Shown one piece after another: positions 57,331 to 64,000 of a stretch of 64,000 nucleotides of DNA (the first letter of the stretch is position 1; the number at the start of each line of letters is the position of its first letter). Under the pieces are notes generated by a model. The model worked only from the letters and a program-made list of their open reading frames with translations, did no database searches and was not told the DNA's origin. The stretch is from Micromonospora avicenniae (GTDB taxonomy: Bacteria > Actinomycetota > Actinomycetes > Mycobacteriales > Micromonosporaceae), in the NCBI RefSeq assembly GCF_900156065.1, contig NZ_FTNF01000008.1:186001-250000 (forward strand), written 5' to 3'. Made by a program: the position numbers and the translations under genes.

Positions 57331-58029
57331 CTACCGGCGCGGCGACGGGACGGCGTTCTGCCCGTAGACGTTCTGGTAACGCGCGTAGAGCGAGTCGACG
57401 TCCTCGGCGGCGATCGGCAGCGGCTGCCCGAGCGCCCTGGCCAGGTGGGCGGTGCGGGCGACGTCCTCACACATCACCGCCGCCTTGACCGCCGCCTTCG
57501 CGTTGGGGCCGACGGTGAAGACCCCGTGGTTACGCATCAGCACCGCCGGCGAGCGGTGCCCGGACAGGGTGGCCACGATCCCCTTGCCGATGTCGTCACC
57601 ACCGATGAGGGCGAACGGCCCGACCGGAATCTCGCCGCCGAACTCGTCGGCCTGGGCGGTGAGGTAGCAGGGGATCGCCTCGCCACACGCGGCCCAGGCG
57701 GTCGCGTAGCCGCTGTGGGTGTGTACGACCCCGCCGACGTCGGGCATCGCCCGGTAGACGTAGGCGTGCGCCGCGGTGTCGCTCGACGGCGACAGATCCC
57801 CCTCCACCACGACCCCGTCGAGGTCGCAGACGACCATGTTGTCGGGCCGGAGGTCGTCGTAGGAGATCCCGCTCGGTTTGATGACCATGAGGTCCTGACC
57901 CGGCACCCGTGCCGACACGTTGCCGGAGGTCCAGGCGACGAGGTTGTACCTGACCAGTTCGGCGTGCAGGGCGGCGACCGTCTCGCGCAGCCGCGCCACC
58001 GTGTCGTTCCTACTGAGCTGCTCGCTCAT
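57331..58029 (-). CDS. araD: L-ribulose-5-phosphate 4-epimerase
   Basis: Class II aldolase-fold epimerase of 232 residues making D-xylulose 5-phosphate. Conserved phosphate-binding SGNVSAR and KPSGISYDDL, zinc-binding His pair in HTHSGYATAWA and a third His in RNHGVFTVG. It overlaps the araB stop by 4 bases (ATGA). With AraA and AraB it completes the route from L-arabinose to the pentose phosphate pathway. Confidence 0.93.
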   Translation of the reverse strand: MSEQLSRNDTVARLRETVAALHAELVRYNLVAWTSGNVSARVPGQDLMVIKPSGISYDDLRPDNMVVCDLDGVVVEGDLSPSSDTAAHAYVYRAMPDVGGVVHTHSGYATAWAACGEAIPCYLTAQADEFGGEIPVGPFALIGGDDIGKGIVATLSGHRSPAVLMRNHGVFTVGPNAKAAVKAAVMCEDVARTAHLARALGQPLPIAAEDVDSLYARYQNVYGQNAVPSPRR

Positions 58030-59723
58030 GCCATCGCCTCCTGGGGCAGTGCGACCTCGCCGGCCGGTGCGGGCACGGCCGCCGATCGGGCGGTGTTGCG
58101 GATGGTGCGCAGGCGCAGCAGTACGTCGTCGCCGCCCCTGCCGAAGTGGTCGTGCAGCCGCCGGTACTCGGCGTACAGCGCGTCGTAGGCGCGGACCCGC
58201 TCCGGGTCCGGCAGGTAGGCGTCCCGGGTGACCCGGCCCATCACCGCCGCCGCCGCCGGCACGTCGGGGTGGGCCCCGGCGGCGACCGCCGCGTGGATCG
58301 CCGAGCCCAGCGCGGGCCCCTGGGCGGAGCCGATGATGCTCAGCGGCCGGTCGGTGACGTCCGCGTAGATCTGCATCAGCAGTGGGTTGTTGGTGAGTCC
58401 ACCCGCCACGACCAGCTCGTTCACCGGCACGCCCGCCTCGGCGAACGCCTCGATGATCATGCGGGTGCCGTACGCGGTGGACTCCAGCAGCGCCCGATAG
58501 ATGTCAGGTGGACGGGTGGCCAGGGTCAGCCCCACGATCACCCCGCTCAGGTCGTGGTTGACCAGCAGCGACCGGTTGCCGTTCCACCAGTCCAGCGCCA
58601 CCAGCCCGTGCGCGCCCACCGGCTGCTTGGCGGCCTCCTCGCTCAACGACTCGTGCGAGGCGTACCCGTCGGGTGCGGCGTGTTCGACGTACCAGCCGAA
58701 GATGTCGCCCACACCGCTCTGGCCGGCCTCGTACCCCCAGTGGCCGGCGCTGATGCCGCCGTCGACCACACCGCACATGCCGGCCACCTCGGCCAGCTCG
58801 GTGCCGTTGACCACGTGGCAGGTGGAGGTGCCCATGATGGCGACCAGCCGGCCCGGCTCGAGAGCCTGCGCGGCGGCGGCGGTGACGTGGGCGTCCACGT
58901 TGCCGACCGCCACGGCGATGCCCTCGCGCAGCCCGGTCCACGCCGCCGCCTGCGCGGTCAGCCCGCCGGCCCGCTCGCCCAGCGCGGCCAGCGGACCGTC
59001 GATCTTCTGTACGAAGTCGGGGAAGTCCGGGTTCAGCGCGGCCAGGTAGTCCCGCGACGGGTATCGCCCGTCCTGGTGGATGCCCTTGTATCCCGCCGTG
59101 CACACGTTGCGGGTCTCCGTGCCGCACAGCTGCCAGACGATCCAGTCGGCGGCCTCGATCCACCGCTCCGCCCGGGTGTAGATCTCGGGGTCCTCCTCGA
59201 GCAGCTGCAACGCCTTCGCGTACTGCCACTCGGCGGAGATCTTGCCGCCGTAGCGGCCGATCCAGGGCTCACCGCGCTGGTGCGCGAGCGCGTTGATGCG
59301 GTCGGCCTGGTGCTGGGCGGCGTGGTGCTTCCACAGCTTCACGTAGGCGTGCGGACGGGTGCGCAGGTCGGGCAGCTCGCACAGCGGGGTGCCGTCGGCC
59401 AGGGTGGGCAGCACGGTGCAGGCGGTGAAGTCGATCCCGATGCCGACGACCCGGTCGGCCGGGACGCCGCTCGCCGCGAGCGCCGCCGGCACGGCGTGCC
59501 GCAGGACGTCTCGGTAGTCGTCGGGGTCCTGCAGCGCCCAGTCGGCCGGCAGCTGCTGCCCGTCGGCGGCCAGCACCGAGTCCATGACGCCGCTGCGGTA
59601 GGCGTGCACCGCCGTGCCCAGCTCGGCGCCGTCACGAACGCGCACCACCAGGGCGCGCCCGGACAACGTTCCGAAGTCGACGCCGATGACGAACCGGTCT
59701 TCCGGCTCCACCGAAACGCTCAT
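58026..59723 (-). CDS. araB: L-ribulokinase
   Basis: FGGY-family kinase of 565 residues that phosphorylates L-ribulose. ATG 59723 is chosen: the -10 box lies at 59752-59757, so a start at 59780 is impossible. N-terminal VIGVDFGTLSGRALVV is the phosphate-binding loop. GIGIDFTACTVLP, MGTSTCHVVNG and ELVVAGGLTNNPLLMQIYADV are typical AraB blocks. It overlaps araD. Its promoter carries the LacI operator and a second one lies 179 bp upstream, so the whole araB-araD-transporter-araA block may be induced together. Confidence 0.93.
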   Translation of the reverse strand: MSVSVEPEDRFVIGVDFGTLSGRALVVRVRDGAELGTAVHAYRSGVMDSVLAADGQQLPADWALQDPDDYRDVLRHAVPAALAASGVPADRVVGIGIDFTACTVLPTLADGTPLCELPDLRTRPHAYVKLWKHHAAQHQADRINALAHQRGEPWIGRYGGKISAEWQYAKALQLLEEDPEIYTRAERWIEAADWIVWQLCGTETRNVCTAGYKGIHQDGRYPSRDYLAALNPDFPDFVQKIDGPLAALGERAGGLTAQAAAWTGLREGIAVAVGNVDAHVTAAAAQALEPGRLVAIMGTSTCHVVNGTELAEVAGMCGVVDGGISAGHWGYEAGQSGVGDIFGWYVEHAAPDGYASHESLSEEAAKQPVGAHGLVALDWWNGNRSLLVNHDLSGVIVGLTLATRPPDIYRALLESTAYGTRMIIEAFAEAGVPVNELVVAGGLTNNPLLMQIYADVTDRPLSIIGSAQGPALGSAIHAAVAAGAHPDVPAAAAVMGRVTRDAYLPDPERVRAYDALYAEYRRLHDHFGRGGDDVLLRLRTIRNTARSAAVPAPAGEVALPQEAMA

Positions 59724-59751
59724 GCCATCCTCCGCTCGCTTCCTGGCCATA

Positions 59752-59780
59752 GTGTTAGCGCTCACATAAACATCCGTCAA
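59752..59780 (-). promoter_or_regulatory. araB promoter with LacI-family operator
   Basis: On the minus strand: TTGACG (59775-59780), 17 bases, TAACAC (59752-59757). The operator TGTTAGCGCTCACA (59753-59766, plus strand reading) covers the -10 and is the exact reverse complement of the chvE site. Confidence 0.8.
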
Positions 59781-59922
59781 GGCTCGGTTGGAAACATACG
59801 TGTAACGCTCTGGTCGATCCCCGTTGACCGACCACGATCGACCCTCGTTCAGGCGCGGCCGACGCGCGGAGAGAGCCTGACCGGCCGGTGGCCCGCCGGG
59901 TGCCCGGGGGGCGCGTTGCGGA

Positions 59923-59945
59923 AGCGCTACCTGTTAGCGCTCACA
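59923..59945. promoter_or_regulatory. Second LacI-type operator upstream of araB
   Basis: TGTTAGCGCTCACA (59932-59945) repeats the araB operator exactly, 179 bp away centre to centre. It also overlaps AGCGCTA-N5-TAGCGCT (59923-59941). There is no -35/-10 pair fitting a gene here, so an auxiliary site for looping is likely. Confidence 0.65.
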
Positions 59946-59990
59946 GTCGCGACGCCAGCTGTTCGTGCCCGCCGCGTCGCCCCGCCCACG

Positions 59991-60028
59991 CGGCGACGGG
60001 CACGCGCGGGCGGCGACGGGCACGCGCG
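59991..60028. repeat. Two-copy 18-bp direct repeat in the araB-GH127 gap
   Basis: An 18-base GC-rich block (CGGCGACGGGCACGCGCG) occurs at 59991-60008 and 60011-60028. Apart from this and the operators, the region 59781-60104 shows no gene. Confidence 0.5.
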
Positions 60029-60104
60029 AGCGGCGGCCCGGTCGGGGACCGGACCGCCGCCCTGCGCGCGGACTGTCGTGCCGCCGGCTACGGGTGACCC
60101 GGCC

Positions 60105-63100
60105 TCACGGCTCGAGCTCCTGGTTGGCCCGGGCCGCGCCCGAGACCACGCGAGCCAGCTCCACAGTGGTGAAGACCCCCGCCTGGCGGAACGACTCGGC
60201 GACCTGGGTCACGGCCGACACGAACTGACCGTGGTTGGTGAAGGGCGCCTGGTCCCACACCAGGTCGAGGAAGGTCGGGCCGTCGTCGCCGGGCGAGGTG
60301 ATGCCCGAGACGGGTACGTCGTAGTTGGGCAACCCGTCGTTCCGCTTGCGGTTCGGCACCCCGGTGTCGATGGACCCGAACACGATCGCCGGCTCGACCC
60401 GGCGGAAGTACGACGACACGGGCTGGGTGTCACTGATGTAGTACGGGCGCAGGGTGAGATCGTGCGTGGTGAACAGTGGGTCTCCCGCCGCCGTGGTGCT
60501 CGCGTGTGTGATGGCCGAGCGGGCGTAGTCGCCGTCCCGCTTCAGCCGGCTGTAGAGGGTGAGCTCGCGGTAGGCCCCGTTACCGGGGTTGCCGAGGATC
60601 TGGAGGAGGACCGGACCCCAGAAGATCGACTGGGTGTCGGGACGGTCGAGCGCCCGCTCGATCCGGATGCTGAACGGCATCCGGATGTCGATAGTGTCGC
60701 CGTGCGACCAGGTACGGCTCAACGTCAGGTAGTCGCCCGCCTTGGCGTCGACCTCCTGCGCCTCGCCGTTGATCGAGACGAAGAAGCCCTTCTGCACCCA
60801 GCCCGGCACCCGCAGCTTGATGTCGAGCCGACCGCTGCCGTTCACGGTCAGCCTGGTGCGGTCCTCCCGCGGGTAGTTCGTCTCCTGGACGATGGTGAAG
60901 CCCTTCTCCGCCCAGGTCAGCGTCGAGGACGCGTACAGGTTGACCCACAGCGTCCCGCCGTCCGCGGACTTGAAGTAGATCGTGTCCTGGTACTTGGTGT
61001 GGTTCTCCAGGCCGGTCCCGCCGCAGCAGGTACCGGTGTTGCCGTAGCTGCGGCTGGCGCCCGGGGTCAACGGCTGGAAGTAGGTGACCTGCGGGTTGCT
61101 GACGCTGGAGGAGTCGGAGCGCGAGCCGGCGATCTGGTTGAGCAGACCCCGCTCGTAGTAGTCCATGTACGCCGGGTCGTGCTCGTGCAGGAAGAGGTTC
61201 CGCGCCAGCTTGCCCAGGTTGTACGCGCTGCAGGTCTCCGCCCCGCCCTGGGCGATCGAGTTCGCGATGTTGTCCCGGTTCTGGAACATCTCGATGTTGT
61301 TGTTGGAACCGGGGAAGTTGCCGCCCGTACCGCCGTTCGCGTACATGCGGTGCGGGACGATCATCTTGAAGAAGTTCTTGGCGGCCTGGAAGTACTCCGG
61401 GTCCCCGCTGTGCTCGTAGACGCGCATGTATCCGACGAACTGCGGGACGTGCTGGTTGACGTGCAGCCGGTCCGGGCGGCGCCGGCCGGGACGCGTCTGC
61501 GGCGTGGTGACCAGGATGTCGCGGTTCTCCACGCAGGCCTGGAACAGCGACTCCCGGTTGTCGAAGAACTTGGCGGTATCCAGGTGCTTCGCGTCGCCGG
61601 TGAGCGCGTAGATCTCGGGGAACACCTCGTTCGCGCCGCCGGACTCGCCGGCGATGTAGAGGTCCCACATGTAGTTCAGGTTGTCCCGGCTGATCGGGCC
61701 GGTGTAGTCGGGATGGTTCTTGTCCCCGATGGTCAAGGCGAGATGCGCCCAGTCGGCCATCTTGACGACGATGTCGCGCGCCTTCTGGTTGTCGGTGTGG
61801 TAGAACGCGTCGAGCAGGCCACGCATGATCTTGTGTTGGGTGTACCAGGGGGCCCAGGTGTTGGTGTCCTTGTTGCCGCCGTAGACCGCCCACCTCGGCG
61901 GACCGAGACGCAGCACCGCGTCCTCCGGGAGAGCCCCCAGATAACCGGGGTGGGTCGGAACCCACAGCTCGGTCCCGCCCTTCGCCGCCACCGCTCCAGC
62001 GTCGCGCCCGTTGGGCGAGGAGTCCTTGAGGGTGGACCCGCCGTCCTCGTCGAACCGGTACCAGGCGATCGTCCCGCCGCCGGTGGCGCCCGTCGGCGAC
62101 GCCAGCAGGGACTGGACCTCCTGCTGGGTCAGCGCCCGGTCGAAGATGTGGAACTCGTCGATGGTCGCGTCCAGGAACGGGTCGCCGTACTGCGACCGCC
62201 CGATCCAGCGGTTGCCGGGGTTGCCGAGGTGGGACGGGTTGAGGGTCATGTTCGAGTTCGTGCCGGCCGCCCGACCGTTCACATACAGCGTGCCGGTGTT
62301 CTTCGACAGCGTGACGGCCAGGTGCACCCACTCGTTCGTCGGCACTGCCGTATCGCCGTTGATCTGCTGCTCCGCACCGGATCCGCCGACCGTGATCGCG
62401 AACCGCGGCACGTTGCCGGTGACGCCCGCGCGGGCGGTCAGGAACATGTTGACAGTGGTGTTCTGACCGAAGTCGAACACTCGGCTCCAGTTCTGCGTCG
62501 ACGCGAGGTTCACCCAGGTGGCGATCGTGAAGTCGGCGAGCTGGCTGATCGCCTCCTGGGGGAGGTCCACGTACTGCGCCGCGCTGGGGCCGTTCAGCCG
62601 CAGCGCGTTGCCGAACCGGCCCGACACGCGGTCGATCCGCGGTTCCTGCGGATCGTCGCCGCCCGAGCCGCCGCCGTCGCCCATCCGTGCGGTGATCGCG
62701 TCCTGGCAGGCGGCGAGCTCGTCGACCATCCAGTCGAGCTTGGTCTTGAAGATCGGCTCTCCCTGGTCGGCGTACGCCTGCGCCAGGCCGGTCATGAAGT
62801 GGCCGGCCCAGTGGCCGCTGAGCAGCCCGCCGTCCTCCCAGCCACCGGGTACCGAGACACCTGGAGGGTTCGGGCGGCCGGCCTCATTGTTGAACAGCAC
62901 CAGGAAGCGCCGCTCGTCGAACTGCCGGAGGAAGTTCTTCATGCGGTCGCGCTTCTCCTGCAGCAGGCCGTTGCCCAGCTTCACGTCGCGCAGCTGGAAG
63001 GGCCGGACCGGAGCCGTGCCGCCGGGGCCGGGGTCGGGCGCGGCCGGGCTCGAAGGCGCCGGGCCGGCCGGCGGTGCGGTCTGCGGTGCGGCGGCGGCCG

Positions 63101-63200
63101 CGGCCGGGAGCGCGCCGACACCGGCCACCGCGGCGGCGCCGACCGCCGATGCCTGGAGCAGCTGACGTCGATTGACGGAGGGCTTGTCGGATTGGGCCAC
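60105..63200 (-). CDS. Secreted GH127 beta-L-arabinofuranosidase with an inserted LamG-like domain
   Basis: Protein of 1031 residues. GTG 63200 follows GAAGGA and gives a Tat signal (NRRQLLQASAVGAAA, RR at 11-12). The GH127 barrel begins near 68 (QLRDVKLGNGLLQEKRD; GGWEDGGLLSGHWAGHFMTG). It contains the zinc-thiolate catalytic residues of the family: AETC (Glu655, Cys657) and TCCGG (Cys725, Cys726). Residues about 186-409 are a LamG/concanavalin-like insert (FTIATWVNL, GTLYVNGRAAGTN, DATIDEFHIFDRAL). Its expected first strand WYRFDEDGGSTLKDSS comes last, at 380-395. It should release L-arabinose from beta-linked chains outside the cell, feeding the neighbouring transporter. Confidence 0.9.
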   Translation of the reverse strand: MAQSDKPSVNRRQLLQASAVGAAAVAGVGALPAAAAAAPQTAPPAGPAPSSPAAPDPGPGGTAPVRPFQLRDVKLGNGLLQEKRDRMKNFLRQFDERRFLVLFNNEAGRPNPPGVSVPGGWEDGGLLSGHWAGHFMTGLAQAYADQGEPIFKTKLDWMVDELAACQDAITARMGDGGGSGGDDPQEPRIDRVSGRFGNALRLNGPSAAQYVDLPQEAISQLADFTIATWVNLASTQNWSRVFDFGQNTTVNMFLTARAGVTGNVPRFAITVGGSGAEQQINGDTAVPTNEWVHLAVTLSKNTGTLYVNGRAAGTNSNMTLNPSHLGNPGNRWIGRSQYGDPFLDATIDEFHIFDRALTQQEVQSLLASPTGATGGGTIAWYRFDEDGGSTLKDSSPNGRDAGAVAAKGGTELWVPTHPGYLGALPEDAVLRLGPPRWAVYGGNKDTNTWAPWYTQHKIMRGLLDAFYHTDNQKARDIVVKMADWAHLALTIGDKNHPDYTGPISRDNLNYMWDLYIAGESGGANEVFPEIYALTGDAKHLDTAKFFDNRESLFQACVENRDILVTTPQTRPGRRRPDRLHVNQHVPQFVGYMRVYEHSGDPEYFQAAKNFFKMIVPHRMYANGGTGGNFPGSNNNIEMFQNRDNIANSIAQGGAETCSAYNLGKLARNLFLHEHDPAYMDYYERGLLNQIAGSRSDSSSVSNPQVTYFQPLTPGASRSYGNTGTCCGGTGLENHTKYQDTIYFKSADGGTLWVNLYASSTLTWAEKGFTIVQETNYPREDRTRLTVNGSGRLDIKLRVPGWVQKGFFVSINGEAQEVDAKAGDYLTLSRTWSHGDTIDIRMPFSIRIERALDRPDTQSIFWGPVLLQILGNPGNGAYRELTLYSRLKRDGDYARSAITHASTTAAGDPLFTTHDLTLRPYYISDTQPVSSYFRRVEPAIVFGSIDTGVPNRKRNDGLPNYDVPVSGITSPGDDGPTFLDLVWDQAPFTNHGQFVSAVTQVAESFRQAGVFTTVELARVVSGAARANQELEP

Positions 63201-63487
63201 TGGAGATCGTCCTTCCGCGTGGGGGTGTGGGCAGACCACCTGGCCGGGGGTCTGCGCGGTGTGTCTGGATCGCGGGTTCAGTTGGTCTCGGCTCGCGTCG
63301 ATGCCGGCGGCGCCGGGCCGGTTCGGGGTGATCGGGTTCGGCCGGTTGGTTGGCGACCGCCTTGCACTGACATCGGTTCGAGGGGCGGGATCGGCACGAG
63401 ATCTGTGGCCGGTAGCGGACATCCCGCTGCGCGGTGTTCGATGCGGCGGACCGGTGTGCCGCCGGTCATCTGCCGTTGCCAGGGAGT

Positions 63488-63514
63488 GTGAACGCTCACT
63501 TCCGAGGTCGTCAA
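63488..63514 (-). promoter_or_regulatory. GH127 promoter with variant LacI operator
   Basis: On the minus strand: TTGACG (63509-63514), 17 bases, then TCACAC. The operator GTGAGCGTTCAC (63488-63499) sits at the same distance from TTGACG as in the araB promoter. The leader is about 280 bases. Confidence 0.6.
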
Positions 63515-63540
63515 TCCCTACGATGCAGTAGGTTCGATGT

Positions 63541-63579
63541 TTGACACGGCCCAGAAACATATCTATGTTAACGCTCAAC
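63541..63579 (+). promoter_or_regulatory. Promoter with LacI-like operator ahead of the last P450
   Basis: TTGACA (63541-63546), 17 bases, TATGTT (63564-63569) is a near-consensus promoter. TGTTAACGCTCAAC (63566-63579) matches the araB operator at 11 of 14 positions and overlaps the -10. The remaining part of the gap 63201-63694 shows no gene. Confidence 0.5.
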
Positions 63580-63694
63580 TCGCCAGCCCGGGCGGGTCCG
63601 CAGAGTGTCCACGCTGGCCGTGCGCTGCCGCTGCGACCGGACCGGCGCCAGTGCGGTGTCCGTGGCGGACGGACGTGCGAATCGAGGAGGCAGG

Positions 63695-64000
63695 GTGGCC
63701 GACACGTTCGACGTGTCGGAGCTGTGGGACCCGACGGTCCGCCGAAACCCGCACGAGTTCTACGACCGCGTCCGAGCCGCCGGGCGTCCCGTGCTCCAGG
63801 TCGACCCGGCGGGCAACCGGCTCTGGGTGGTGGCCGGACACGCGGACGTGTTGACGGGCCTGCGTCATCCGGCGATCGGGCACGAGGTCCACCGGCACTG
63901 CCCCGTCACGCATCAGCCCGCCCTGAACCCTCAAGACGAGGTGGCCAGGATCGAGACGCGCCAACTGATCAACCTGGACCCGCCCGACCACACCCGGTTA
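63695..64000 (+). CDS. Cytochrome P450, N-terminal part (runs off the window)
   Basis: First 102 codons of a P450. GTG 63695 has GAGGAGG 5-11 bases upstream. The sequence shows LWDPTVRRNPHEFYDRVRAAG, the short beta region LWVVAGHADVLTGLRHPAIG and INLDPPDHTRL, the conserved C-helix lead of bacterial P450s. The I-helix and heme loop lie beyond the window, so activity cannot be judged. It is divergent from the GH127 gene and behind a promoter with a variant LacI operator. Confidence 0.75.
   Translation, partial: MADTFDVSELWDPTVRRNPHEFYDRVRAAGRPVLQVDPAGNRLWVVAGHADVLTGLRHPAIGHEVHRHCPVTHQPALNPQDEVARIETRQLINLDPPDHTRL

Noticed and set aside
59888-60097. 69-codon plus-strand frame between araB and GH127
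   Set aside because: Arg/Ala-rich low-complexity translation crossing a direct repeat and an operator; no ribosome site.
58146-63491. A 1781-codon open frame on the plus strand
   Set aside because: It runs antisense through araB and the GH127 gene, has no domain motifs, and is explained by high GC making antisense frames stop-free.

Overview
The window looks like chromosomal DNA of a high-GC actinomycete. A Micromonosporaceae member is the best guess, based on very high GC, many GTG starts, Tat and lipoprotein signals, an Acg-type nitroreductase, a P1B ATPase-hemerythrin fusion and a Pls-type peptide synthetase. This is inference from gene content; no rRNA or tRNA gene was seen.

Layout. 0-3.3 kb: the end of an operon for a 2Fe-2S/FAD amino-acid dehydrogenase plus a 2,5-dioxovalerate-type aldehyde dehydrogenase, probably hydroxyproline catabolism. 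3.5-7.7 kb: a ChvE-GguA-GguB monosaccharide ABC transporter behind a LacI-type promoter-operator. 7.9-10.4 kb: a lemA/DUF2207-like pair, both apparently damaged (a stop codon and a frameshift). 10.7-16.5 kb: secreted proteins, an M1 metallopeptidase lipoprotein and a DUF6461 protein. 16.6-25 kb: a P1B-type ATPase fused to hemerythrin, an Acg-type nitroreductase and a two-subunit NAD-dependent formate dehydrogenase, a set suited to low oxygen. 25-28.5 kb: a secreted lipase-like hydrolase, a VOC protein and a GH18 chitinase.

28.6-36.6 kb is the most unusual part. A membrane-bound Pls/PosA-type peptide synthetase (adenylation, carrier and three membrane-anchored tandem domains) is followed by a dimethylargininase-family enzyme, a BPL_N amidotransferase-like protein, a multipass acyltransferase and a second, Tat-exported BPL_N paralogue. 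It starts behind an array of five 20-22 bp operator-like repeats. This may be an undescribed poly(amino acid) or peptide pathway.

37-43 kb: a P450/hydrolase pair, an aldo/keto reductase, an FAD monooxygenase and a maltokinase-cap-like protein. 43-49.4 kb: LysR, DJ-1/PfpI, MFS pump, SDR, CPYC-type flavoprotein disulfide reductase and Old Yellow Enzyme, probably an electrophile or oxidant response. 49.6-63.2 kb: a full L-arabinose unit (LacI regulator, araA, a YtfQRT-YjfF type furanose transporter, araD, araB and a secreted GH127 beta-L-arabinofuranosidase). The window ends inside a P450 gene.

The same 14-bp operator (TGTGAGCGCTAACA or its reverse) occurs in front of chvE, in front of araB and upstream of araB. 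Variants lie before GH127 and the final P450. This suggests one LacI-family regulator, probably the product of 49613-50635, links both sugar transporters to arabinofuranoside breakdown.
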